Below are positions 1 through 8,658 of a stretch of DNA of 64,000 bases, piece after piece. The DNA is from Chrysogorgia sp. JL179-B06 (taxonomy: Eukaryota; Cnidaria; Anthozoa; Scleralcyonacea; Chrysogorgiidae). Made by a program: the position numbers and the translations under genes. Below the pieces are notes generated by a model. It did not search any database and had not been told where the DNA came from. It saw only the letters and a list, made by a program, of their open reading frames with translations. Position 1 is the first letter of the stretch. Each line of letters begins with the position of its first letter. Location: positions 801,001-865,000 of the forward strand of contig JAYKKM010000471.1 in NCBI GenBank assembly GCA_035772405.1, in the 5' to 3' direction.

Positions 1-1609
1 GATTATAGGTCAATGTTATAGGTCAAGTGAGGGGTTGATTCTGCATTCTCATCTCTATTACTTCTCTTTCATTATTTCCTTTCAAATAAAAAAGTAATTA
101 ACAAAAGCAAGTATTTAGAGCTACAGTACTATACCTCTTCACTTGAATTTTTTAAAAATACCTCTAGAAATATCTCTTTTATACCTGTAGGACTATATCC
201 CTCTTATTAATATTTTAAAATTTATATATTTATTTATTTTCAGCTCATGTCCTGAAGCACTTCTATAAAGCAACAGAATACACCAATGAGGCAACAATGG
301 CATTATGGCACAAACATGGAGAAATGAAAGGCGTGCAATTGGTAGGAAGATAAAGAATGAAAACAGTTAGAACATTTTATTGAAACAAAACATTGATAAT
401 ATAACTGAAAATTTCATGTTTTTATAATGTTAATTGAATTTTTAGTGAAAATTGACACTACGTTTAGTTATTTCTTGCAAAACTCTTCCAAAGTCTTTGA
501 CACATTGACTCATGCCTTCATTAGATCTATAATTCCTCTGATGAATTAGGACAGAGTAACTAGGTCCACAGCTTAGCAGGAAATAAATAAACGTAGTGTT
601 TCAACCGAATATCGTTACTTAGTTTTAAATGGGCTTTTAGTGAAACCATTTGTTTGAATATCCATTAATTGGGCATGATAATATCATGTTTACCTTGATT
701 AGGAACGATAATGTACTATTGAGAAATATGCTTAAGTAGATTTTAAAACCTGCCAGTATAGTATGTTGTTGACATATTTAGTTAATAAATTATTGAAAAT
801 ATTGACATATTTAGTTAATAAACTATTTTACACAGTCTCTATTTTTGTTTCTGTGTATATGCAATATGCATGTATCATTCAAATTACAGGAATCATTCAA
901 ATAACATTGTTAATTTGCACAACTTGTTATAGAGTAGAATGAACTTCGTAAAGGGTACCAAATACCAATGACTCTTCAAAGGAGTAGAAATGACCCAAAA
1001 AAGGGTAAAATTGACTCCTTAAAAGGTGTCGTCTGACCCTACATAAGTGTAGAAATGACCAAAAAGAAGAGTCAAAATGACTCCTTCGAAGGACCCAAAA
1101 GAAGTGTAAAAATGACTCCTTCAAAGGTGTCGTCTGACCCTACATAAGAGTAAAAATGACCCAAAAGAAGAGTTAAAATGACTCCTTTAAAGGTGTCGTC
1201 TGACCCTACATAAGAGTAAAAATGATCCAAAAGAAGAGTTGAAATGACTCCTTCAAAGGTGTCGTCTGACCCTACATAAGAGTAAAAATGACCCAACAGA
1301 AGAGTTAAAATGACTCCTTTAAAGGTGTCGTCTGACCCTACGTAAGAGTAGAAATGACTCCTTCAAAGGTGTCAAAATGACTCCTTCAAAGGTGTCAAAA
1401 TGACTCCTTCAAAGGTGTCAAAATGACTCCTTCGAAGGTGTCAAAATGACTCCTTCGAAGGTGTCAAAATGACTCTTGTAAAGGGTAGAAATGACTCTTT
1501 AAAGGAGTAGGCCAAAAAGGAGTCAAAATGACTCCTTCGAGGTGTCGTCCTGGGGTCAAAAAAATGACTCCTTCAAAGGAGTCAAAATGACTCTTTTGAA
1601 TTTACAGTG
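1..1609 (-). mobile_element. Right end of a non-autonomous DNA transposon, cut by the window edge
   Basis: This stretch is the reverse complement of 46782-48310, a complete copy of the same family. It ends at 1609 in GAATTTACAGTG followed by TA, exactly like both ends of the complete copy. The outer ~670 bases are an array of GTCATTTTGACTCC-type units and the inner part is unique AT-rich sequence. No transposase-like frame is visible. The TA flank suggests a TA target-site duplication, but the family is not one I can name. Confidence 0.75.
930..1600. repeat. Subterminal array of palindromic GTCATTTTGACTCC units
   Basis: Short units such as AAAGGAGTCATTTTGACTCC and GACACCTTTGAAGGAGTC recur many times with small changes. 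Each core is an imperfect palindrome. Longer units containing GTCGTCTGACCCTACATAAG recur about every 60 bases between 1020 and 1350. Open frames through the array are products of the repeat, not genes. Confidence 0.8.
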
Positions 1610-1623
1610 TATATATTTGTTTT

Positions 1624-1910
<287 letters not shown>

Positions 1911-1957
1911 ACGGATATGTCTATCTAGAGATATATTAATTAACTATAGACGTAATT

Positions 1958-2127
1958 AGTAGTATAGCAAGTGGGGCTGCGAGCCCAATCAACCTCAACC
2001 GTGAATATAAATACCAAAACATCACCAAATTTGTACCAAGTCACGACTCGACAAATTTGGCAATGTTTTGGTATTTATATTCACGATTGACGTCGAATAA
2101 GCTCGCAGCCCCACTTGCTATACTACT
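1958..2127. repeat. 170-bp palindrome at the left Polinton tip
   Basis: The outermost 170 bases of the TIR are themselves an inverted repeat. They start AGTAGTATAGCAAGTGGGGC and end in its exact complement. Both arms share CGTGAATATAAATACC, and the centre lies near CAAGTCACGACTCG. The outer 26 bp of the arms match perfectly. A ~14-bp asymmetric segment follows, so the two orientations can be told apart. Confidence 0.9.
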
Positions 2128-2580
2128 ACAGCGGTCGTTAATTTGGCTTGACACACCCCTCTCCACCGATTAATGTCAAACACACGCGAGACTCGTGAAA
2201 CAATACTGAATTTATACCAAACCACATTTCAGTCAAGTTTAAAAATAGTCGTTTCAACATTTTCACAAATTTGTGTCGCTTCAAAATTTTCACGCTTTTT
2301 TTTTTGACTGACACATTTCCAATTCACGCGCGAAAAAAAAACCACTAGATTTTGATTCTAGTGGTGATGTTTATCCAAATGGATAGCGAAATGGCGCTCT
2401 TTTGATTGGTCAACCCACACCAGCGCCCACAACAAATATTTTATCCAAACAAGTACCCAAATGGATAGCAAAATGGCGCTCTTTTGATTGGTTAGCAACA
2501 TTGACTAATTTGCATACTAACAGGTGGCCGGTTGTTTTGCGAATTAGTCCGTTTGTTCACTATTTTCAACGTTTGTCACC
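1958..2580. repeat. Left terminal inverted repeat of the Polinton
   Basis: It matches the reverse complement of 18664-19282 almost base for base; I found only scattered single differences, for example near 2509. The inner edge coincides with the likely true 3' end of polB on this side and lies inside the 3' end of the last gene on the other side. A ~35-bp segment around AAATGGATAGC..AAATGGCGCTC occurs twice (about 2376 and 2459). Confidence 0.93.
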
Positions 2581-2628
2581 TCACTACAATGTTTTTGTGA
2601 CCATATGCGTAGGAGTCAATACCATTTT

Positions 2629-5600
2629 CTAAAAGGTATCGTTTATCATCAAAACTGATAGCGATACTTTATTAATTTTGTAACTACAGAGCTGATGTTT
2701 GACACTTCTAATGGTCTTCATTGTGTGTCGCAACTGTTTCTGCTCGAGTAACACACTTTTGTAATCTTCGTGTCTGATTACCTTTTTAATTATATTCTTT
2801 CTAATACCTTTAGCGGTTTTCCCACCACCTCCATCCTCTTTCAAATAGCTATACATTTTACTGCGCAACCCAACGAACTCAATAATTGGCGTTCCAGCGC
2901 ACTCGTCTTTCATCTTCCCAATAACTTTCTTATTCTCCTTAAAAGCGAATGGGCTGTCTGCAGGGTAATCGCTATTGTCAAACTTTTCGCACTCCATCAT
3001 AAAGTCAGAATAGACGTCATCGGTTTTGATTGTGTACAACAGACTGTCAGTGTCGGTGAAGTGTAATCTGCAGGTGTCGCTAGAGTACTTTTTCATGATA
3101 TAATTGTAGTGAAAATTGTACATCAGCGTTTTGCTCAAGTCTAGTATGCACATACCCACATATGCAGGTCGATTTAGTGTCAGCGTTTCTTTAACTTTAT
3201 GGACAGCAACTAAATTCTCGCTAAATATCTTACAAGACACAAACGTTGGCTTTGAGACAAGCTTTTCTAATTTTTTCTCGGTGGTCACTAATCTTACATC
3301 CACACGCTTCCTCAAATTCTCCATTGTTTTCCCGAACACGCTGTTATTCATCAACTTGAAGAAATCCTTCTCGAAAGCGTTCTTAGCCGCAGTTCTTTTG
3401 ACTGTGTTAAAGTCGATGTACTTGCCCAACCACTTGGACTGGTCAAACTGTAGGGCCCTATAAACCTTTTTGATTTTCAACCCAAGGTTCGTGTACAACT
3501 GCAGATTTCCATAGTGACACACATACTTTTTTTTGTCCATCAAATTAGTCACCAGCTTCCTCACGCCGCCAACACTCACGTTGAACTTATTTTTGATTTT
3601 CGTGCAGTACTCCGACAACATGTCAACAGTTATTTCCATCTTCTCAGGAGCCACCGGGTAATCGTTGTGTAGGTCATGCAAATGGTCTGGATACTCCAAG
3701 TCGACTTCAAGCAGTAAGCCCTTTTTACTATTGTTGTGATAGTCGCGTAGATTAACCTTTTCTATTTCTTTCTTAGTCAACCATTTAAAACCGCCCGTAG
3801 GTAGACTTCGACTCATCGCCCACCCATACAAATTGTTGGCATCAAGGTACATCAAATATTTCGACTCTTGCGCTTTATCATACCCCTTCATGTACTTATT
3901 ATTCGCCACGCCATGTCTGTTGCATATGTAGCTCACACCACCACGCATACCTAATTCTACGAACTGGAACATGTCAATGTCGGACAATAATTCGAGTTCT
4001 ACTCCAGTCATCTTTAACATGGCATCCCAAGCCAATCCAGGCGATGTGAAATAGTGACACGGGTCTAATTTATACTCGCGATGGCATGTCTTTCTAAAGT
4101 TCTCAAAAACGTCGGCAAGCAAGAGCACGTCACTTTTCAAATACAGGTCGTGATACCCACCCATGTTTTCAACGTCGAAGTAGTCCCACACATCGCAAGC
4201 ACGCTCATGCATTTCTTCCGTAATATCTTCGTCATTCAGAATGTTGTAAAAGTCCTTTTTGGAGGGTAGCTCACATTCGTCGAATTTATCAAAGGAGTCC
4301 ATATAATCATAGGGATAGACCCCCTTTCTTGTCATAAGTGCCAACCCGTCGTCACGAAACACTTCTGACGTGTATTTGAAAGCGTCCCTTGGTAGGTTCT
4401 TCACCAAGTTGTCTAGACCACTACTCATGAACTGAAAGCTGTCCAAGAATACCAAGTTTTTTCCAAGCATGAACGCTATGTACTTCTCCATGTTGTTCGG
4501 TATCACATTTATGTCTTGGCCAAACTTGCCAATTTCCTGCATAATGAAATGACTATCGTAGCCGCGTAAGTTATGGAAGATCACAGGAATTTTATCAGTC
4601 AACTTAAAGTTCACATTACACTCACGATGTGCGGATCCTCTGTACTTACCTGAGACATGACAGTGGTCTCTCACTCTAACGTCAGCACCAGTGTACTCAA
4701 CACTGCAAATATGGCAACTTTTAGCCTCGTCAAAGTTCTTCTTATCGTCATCAGTCAGTATCATTTCTTTGTTAAAGTGGCTCTCAGATGTTTCTTTACA
4801 ATATTCGACAATTTCTAACATCTCCCCAATGAACTTGTTAACTGCATTTTCACCGCGATACACTTTTACTGGCTTACTGTACTCATTGTCATAGCAACAA
4901 ACCAATTTATACCCATAACCACAGTCAACGTGCCTCTGGTAGGCATTTGTGTAGCTACGCTCGCTTGATGGTGTCGCTGTGTGCACCTTCTGTGTGATAG
5001 CCTCGAAATCTGCGTACACCACAAATGGTACATTTAATTGTCTGCTAAAATTCTCGTATTTCACTTTCGCACCTTTTTGCGGCATTTTAATAGCTTGCTT
5101 CCCATTGATGACCAAACACACTTCAATATGACTTTCAAGCACATCCGCGCGGGTGAAACACTGCAAACAATACCTGCAAAAATGCTTTCTCGCCTTATGC
5201 TCTGTCTGACGGTACATGAATTTGTTAAAATCGCGAATGTACACATAATGCTTGTTGCCCACGTCATTAGTTATCAACAATAGGTCCATATGGTCAGGAT
5301 ACGCCTCCTTAGAAACGTACACAGGGAATGGCTGCTTATTTTCATACCCAAAAACATTTATGCTAATATCGTTCGCCTTTTCGATCTTGTTGTAGTCTTT
5401 GAGTGTGACTGGGAAGTCAATTCCGTCATAATTCAGCTCACCGACATGCCTAGCGTACTTCGACGTTCTATCAGAGTGTTTTCCAACAGGAAACTTATGT
5501 GCAAGGTGGCACCATCTAAAGCACTCGTTGTCATCCCCATTATTCACGTTTATCAGACTCTTCATACTGTTGCACAGCTCCTTTGGCAACGCAATGTAGC

Positions 5601-6156
5601 TACTCCCATGCAAAGGTCTGTAAATAGCGACATTGATGTAGTGTGCGTCTATTTTGTCGATAGTCCATCCAGACCCCTCAGATAGCCACCCAGCTATCCG
5701 CGTCAAAATCTGCTCCGACCCGCGATTGGCAACACCCTCGATGTCATGCTCGTTAATGACGACGAACGTTTCGCTGTTAAAGTAGGCAGTTTTGTATGTG
5801 GTCTTATCACGCTCTAAAACTTTCTCAAAAGTGACCTTGACTGTCTCCACCACTTTCATTCCGTTGGTCTCACCCAGCTCACGTCTCAAAAGGTTAGTGA
5901 CAGCACTTCTACTAGCGTTTACCTGATTGATGTCTCTGTCGTCAATTACTTCGACTTCATAGGACCTCGTGAACCCTCTCAGTGCTCGATCCAACAGATG
6001 CGTTGACGGTGCGAGGTCTTCGACTACAGGTTGTCCCTCTTGATCTCTAAAGAAGCCGTGAACGTTGGTCGCTTCGTCTGTTAGTGAGTTGACAACGGCT
6101 GCACTCGTCTTATGCGCCCGTCTTTTTGTCAGTGGGTTTTTCACAGTCCGACTCAT
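2629..6156 (-). CDS. polB: Protein-primed family B DNA polymerase of the Polinton (3'-end frameshift)
   Basis: A 1175-residue frame, long enough for the whole family domain. In order I see a C2H2-like finger (CRYC..C, ~327-347), exonuclease motif I (YADFEA, ~381), an HNH/endonuclease-VII-like Cys/His cluster (CHIC...RDHCH...H..CN, ~481-513), exonuclease II (HNLRGYDSH, ~528), exonuclease III (YLKSDVLLLADVF, ~672), polymerase motif A (LDANNLYG, ~771), motif B (NNSVFGK, ~937) and motif C (DTDS, ~1035). It would copy the element by protein priming. The start ATG overlaps the stop of the upstream gene, and TATATA lies just 5' of it. A one-base loss near 2655 diverts the last residues. The neighbouring frame stays open to a stop at 2576, at the TIR edge, and carries the family-typical C-terminus. 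Confidence 0.95.
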   Translation of the reverse strand: MSRTVKNPLTKRRAHKTSAAVVNSLTDEATNVHGFFRDQEGQPVVEDLAPSTHLLDRALRGFTRSYEVEVIDDRDINQVNASRSAVTNLLRRELGETNGMKVVETVKVTFEKVLERDKTTYKTAYFNSETFVVINEHDIEGVANRGSEQILTRIAGWLSEGSGWTIDKIDAHYINVAIYRPLHGSSYIALPKELCNSMKSLINVNNGDDNECFRWCHLAHKFPVGKHSDRTSKYARHVGELNYDGIDFPVTLKDYNKIEKANDISINVFGYENKQPFPVYVSKEAYPDHMDLLLITNDVGNKHYVYIRDFNKFMYRQTEHKARKHFCRYCLQCFTRADVLESHIEVCLVINGKQAIKMPQKGAKVKYENFSRQLNVPFVVYADFEAITQKVHTATPSSERSYTNAYQRHVDCGYGYKLVCCYDNEYSKPVKVYRGENAVNKFIGEMLEIVEYCKETSESHFNKEMILTDDDKKNFDEAKSCHICSVEYTGADVRVRDHCHVSGKYRGSAHRECNVNFKLTDKIPVIFHNLRGYDSHFIMQEIGKFGQDINVIPNNMEKYIAFMLGKNLVFLDSFQFMSSGLDNLVKNLPRDAFKYTSEVFRDDGLALMTRKGVYPYDYMDSFDKFDECELPSKKDFYNILNDEDITEEMHERACDVWDYFDVENMGGYHDLYLKSDVLLLADVFENFRKTCHREYKLDPCHYFTSPGLAWDAMLKMTGVELELLSDIDMFQFVELGMRGGVSYICNRHGVANNKYMKGYDKAQESKYLMYLDANNLYGWAMSRSLPTGGFKWLTKKEIEKVNLRDYHNNSKKGLLLEVDLEYPDHLHDLHNDYPVAPEKMEITVDMLSEYCTKIKNKFNVSVGGVRKLVTNLMDKKKYVCHYGNLQLYTNLGLKIKKVYRALQFDQSKWLGKYIDFNTVKRTAAKNAFEKDFFKLMNNSVFGKTMENLRKRVDVRLVTTEKKLEKLVSKPTFVSCKIFSENLVAVHKVKETLTLNRPAYVGMCILDLSKTLMYNFHYNYIMKKYSSDTCRLHFTDTDSLLYTIKTDDVYSDFMMECEKFDNSDYPADSPFAFKENKKVIGKMKDECAGTPIIEFVGLRSKMYSYLKEDGGGGKTAKGIRKNIIKKVIRHEDYKSVLLEQKQLRHTMKTIRSVKHQLCSYKINKVSLSVLMINDTF

Positions 6157-6491
6157 TGGCTTCTATATACACTACGCTTATTTATTTTTTTCCCCAGCCA
6201 CTCGTTGTAATAACGATCACCACTTTCACACCATCCCAGCTTTGGGTACACCACCCCAAACAAATTGTCGTCGAACTTATCTTTCACCTTCCCGTCTTTG
6301 AGGTCTAGCACCCTTTTGAGTGTCTCGAGTTGTCTTCTATGACACAACCTAATAATGTAGTATCCGTATCTGCTGACATTTCTACCCTTTATCAAATTGC
6401 ATGAGTACAACACATTGACAACTTTCAAGAAGTCCTCTTTTATCAACTCAAGGTGCTCACCCTTCACAACATTCCGTAGTCTCCTCCCCAT
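6153..6491 (-). CDS. Small Polinton protein, 112 aa, unknown
   Basis: Basic soluble protein with no family I recognise. Its stop overlaps the polB start codon (ATGA arrangement) and its start lies inside the zinc-ribbon gene upstream, so the three genes are packed as one leftward unit. The tight coupling suggests a role in replication or early expression, but this is inference from position only. Confidence 0.7.
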   Translation of the reverse strand: MGRRLRNVVKGEHLELIKEDFLKVVNVLYSCNLIKGRNVSRYGYYIIRLCHRRQLETLKRVLDLKDGKVKDKFDDNLFGVVYPKLGWCESGDRYYNEWLGKKINKRSVYRSQ

Positions 6492-6741
6492 CCACCATGC
6501 AAGACCGTTTGTGAACGCTTTTTAGTCGCGTGAGTCTCATGTCACCATAACTCTGAGTGTAACCCCATTCGATGTCGCCACACTTTGGACACGCGTACCC
6601 ACCGCAGTCAGTCATGTTTTTCACAACGTCACAATCCGAGCAGTAGTAAATTCTGAAGGTGCCTCCACACTTAATTTGCATCTCATTCGCGATCTCGTCA
6701 ATTGTCAAGCCATAACTCATCTGCCTCATAAGTTTGTCCAT
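6457..6741 (-). CDS. Zinc-ribbon protein, ~94 aa
   Basis: It contains CSDC and CPKCG about 17 residues apart, the four-cysteine pattern of a zinc ribbon. This is preceded by a helical segment (LTIDEIANEMQ) like a small DNA-binding helix. I chose the ATG at 6741 because the codon before it is GTG. The 3' end overlaps the 112-aa gene by 35 bases in another frame. A transcription-factor-like role is plausible because zinc ribbons are common in viral transcription proteins, but no specific family is recognised. Confidence 0.7.
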   Translation of the reverse strand: MDKLMRQMSYGLTIDEIANEMQIKCGGTFRIYYCSDCDVVKNMTDCGGYACPKCGDIEWGYTQSYGDMRLTRLKSVHKRSCMVDGEETTECCEG

Positions 6742-6774
6742 CACTTATACTACTCCAACATTTTTTTCACCGAA

Positions 6775-7188
6775 CTAGTACCCATATACCGCTATTCCAC
6801 TACCCAAACCTAGCGCTTTAACAAACAATAATTGGTATTCCTTCATTTCCGCACTCGGTTGGTAGTAATCCGCAATCTTCGGACTCTCAGTGAACACTCG
6901 ACCGCTGTAGTGAATGGTCATTACGCTTCTAAGTTCTTCCAACGCGTGGTTTGTGTCATTGATGTCAGCATTAGCATCAGAGAGCCGTTGTCGTAAACGC
7001 TGGATCTTATCTTTCTTGGCGACCTCATTCTCATACCACACTTCTTTCGCACTGGCTAGCTGTTCCAACGCATGGTTGTGCCTTTTCATCTCAGCTTCAT
7101 AGCCTGAATGATTAAACTTTGAAAACATAAAGCCAGCGCCTGCAAAAGCCACTGCGTTAAAAATCCCTCCGGCCACAACACTTACCAT
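6775..7188 (-). CDS. Membrane-anchored coiled-coil protein, 137 aa
   Basis: The N-terminus is one hydrophobic segment (residues ~2-22, VVAGGIFNAVAFAGAGF). A charged heptad-like coiled coil follows (~30-90, with RLRQRLSDANADINDTNHALEELR) and then a short hydrophobic, glycine-rich end. Likely a small virion membrane or scaffold component. Small transmembrane proteins like this usually sit near polB in Polintons, but the exact family is not recognised. Confidence 0.7.
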   Translation of the reverse strand: MVSVVAGGIFNAVAFAGAGFMFSKFNHSGYEAEMKRHNHALEQLASAKEVWYENEVAKKDKIQRLRQRLSDANADINDTNHALEELRSVMTIHYSGRVFTESPKIADYYQPSAEMKEYQLLFVKALGLGSGIAVYGY

Positions 7189-7192
7189 TAAC

Positions 7193-7429
7193 TTACGTTG
7201 ATTTGAATGGATCTGTCGGTATCCACTTTTTCGATTGCGCCCATTTTACTAACAGCGTTCCTGCACCAACAGCTGCAGCAAGTTTCACTGTGCCTTTCAC
7301 TGTCTCTGGTGTTCCCAATGGTTCTCCCAAAGCCTTTTTAGAAATCATACTCACTGCCACAGCACCAGTCGTAACAAGTAGCGCATCCTACAATTCGTTC
7401 ATAAGTTCTTTTCGATCGATCGCAGCCAT
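7193..7429 (-). pseudogene. Small hydrophobic Polinton protein, 78 codons with an internal stop
   Basis: A frame from the ATG at 7429 to TAA at 7193 reads as a short amphipathic start, a hydrophobic segment, a KKALGEPLGTPE stretch, a second alanine/valine-rich segment and a WIPTDPF end. Codon 14 is TAG (7388-7390). The rest is open and fits exactly between the neighbours, which is why I accept it as a gene with one nonsense change. A shorter product could begin at the in-frame ATG at codon 28. Confidence 0.65.
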
Positions 7430-7452
7430 ATATACATTGTCGTGTGTTTTGT

Positions 7453-7788
7453 TCAAGAATCAAACGTGTCTAACGCTGGACGACGAGTTTTATGACTCTC
7501 TGACACAGGTGCTGGTGCAGTACTCACAGGCGCTTTTTCACTGCTAATTGTATACCATAGCGAAGCACCAGCAATGATTACACCAAGTCTTCCGACAATG
7601 TAACCATAGCTCCACTCACCACCCTGTTCTTCGTTAACTATCATTTCACGCATTTTCTTTTCTTTCGCAGCTTTCGATATCTCAGCCAACTTTTTACCAG
7701 CAGCGACACGCTTTGGGTCCTTCACCTTAACACTCTTCACATCAGCCGTAATCTTCGCCTCAACAGCCGTCTGTGAGTCCTCAACCAT
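7453..7788 (-). CDS. Basic N-terminus, single membrane segment; 111 aa
   Basis: A lysine-rich first half (KDPKRVAAGKKLAEISKAAK) precedes one hydrophobic segment (~GYIVGRLGVIIAGASLWYTI) and a proline/serine-rich tail. I recall similar small proteins as recurrent in cnidarian-type Polintons, but no function is assigned. It is first in the leftward unit and faces the repeat-rich divergent intergenic region at 7789-7917. Confidence 0.7.
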   Translation of the reverse strand: MVEDSQTAVEAKITADVKSVKVKDPKRVAAGKKLAEISKAAKEKKMREMIVNEEQGGEWSYGYIVGRLGVIIAGASLWYTISSEKAPVSTAPAPVSESHKTRRPALDTFDS

Positions 7789-7814
7789 CTAATACACTAT
7801 CACGTGTTATCTTA

Positions 7815-7871
7815 CTCACAGTTGACCTCACAGGTATCTCACAGATGACCTCACAGCTATCTCACAGTTCC
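7815..7871. promoter_or_regulatory. Five phased CTCACAG repeats in a divergent promoter
   Basis: CTCACAG begins at 7815, 7827, 7838, 7850 and 7861, so the spacing alternates 12, 11, 12 and 11 bases, close to one helical turn. It lies between the leftward 7788 gene and the rightward 7918 gene. This looks like an operator or activator array, but no binding protein is known from the sequence. Confidence 0.55.
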
Positions 7872-7917
7872 AAACGCACTAAAAAAAGAGGAGCTTTTTC
7901 TCTGAAGGTATAGTATA

Positions 7918-8658
7918 ATGACTCAAGACCAAGCCCGCCAAGAAGAGCACATCGCCGCAGCGTTGAGACACGACTTTATCGACGTGCGCACCCCACTAGA
8001 CACCTCTGGACCTAGCGTCTTAAGAGAGTACTCGTCAATCTTCACATTGTGCGACCCCAGTTGTAAAAATGAGGAGGTGGTGAGACGACTCCACATACAG
8101 GTTCCCACCATAGAGCGCATTCACATGGTTTGGGTCGATCTTCAAGAAGACACAGCCAACCGGTTGGCCAGCTTGCTAGCTAGCGAGATCCCTGTGTGGT
8201 GTTACTCACCATTCAAACGTCTTATGCTGGCGAGTAGTGACTACCTAAGAGACCCTTGTGAGTCTACCGCCACGCTACTTGGTAACTACCTCAAAGTGTT
8301 CTTAGCGATCCTTCTATGGAGACCGAGTCCAACCAAACTCAAAGCATGGTTACACCTCGCCGCAAACCGTGACGCAAACGTTTGCAAGGTGGGGTGTAAC
8401 GAAGTGCTGAGTGCGGGTGATCTCAAGGACCACATACTCTCGCTTGCCCACATAAGTTTTACGCAAGACCTCAAGGAGTATCGGTGCTACCCATGTGGTA
8501 TGGCCACTAATAGTCGAGTGTGCCACTTAAGACACGAGAGCTCGAGGTCTCATCTTAAAAACTTAGAGCTTCAGCGGATATTTAACAATGAGCAACAGTT
8601 GCCGCAACAGGAGAGAATATCTCTCTGGAGGTATAGTAACCATGAAGAAAGTTGGTAA
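7918..8658 (+). CDS. Polinton accessory protein with two matrin/U1-type zinc fingers, 246 aa
   Basis: The C-terminal third has two Cys/His units: C-x3-C-x11-H-x5-H (~156-178) and C-x2-C-x12-H-x5-H (~193-215). The second is the exact U1/matrin finger spacing. The N-terminal 150 residues match no family I know. The start follows GGTATAGTATA. The gene overlaps the thymidine kinase start by 17 bases, so they are probably co-expressed. It lacks the His-Asp/Asn-Gln-Cys order expected of an adenain protease. Confidence 0.65.
   Translation: MTQDQARQEEHIAAALRHDFIDVRTPLDTSGPSVLREYSSIFTLCDPSCKNEEVVRRLHIQVPTIERIHMVWVDLQEDTANRLASLLASEIPVWCYSPFKRLMLASSDYLRDPCESTATLLGNYLKVFLAILLWRPSPTKLKAWLHLAANRDANVCKVGCNEVLSAGDLKDHILSLAHISFTQDLKEYRCYPCGMATNSRVCHLRHESSRSHLKNLELQRIFNNEQQLPQQERISLWRYSNHEESW

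Noticed and set aside
1072..1296. Frames with GHFYSYVGSDDTF repeats (also 47138-47368)
   Set aside because: They arise from the transposon's subterminal array and occur wherever the array does.
1952..1957. A perfect 6-bp Polinton target-site duplication
   Set aside because: GTAATT and GTTATT differ at one base, so I report it only as possible.
2402..2632. Frame inside the left TIR, repeated in 18654-18839
   Set aside because: It is TIR sequence overlapping the polB and 168-aa gene ends on the other strand and carries no domain.
5038..5283. Plus-strand frames inside polB and other Polinton genes
   Set aside because: Antisense shadows of strongly supported coding sequence.
7918..8658. 246-aa Polinton protein as the missing maturation protease
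   Set aside because: No His-Asp/Asn-Gln-Cys order. Its Cys and His residues fit matrin-type zinc fingers instead.
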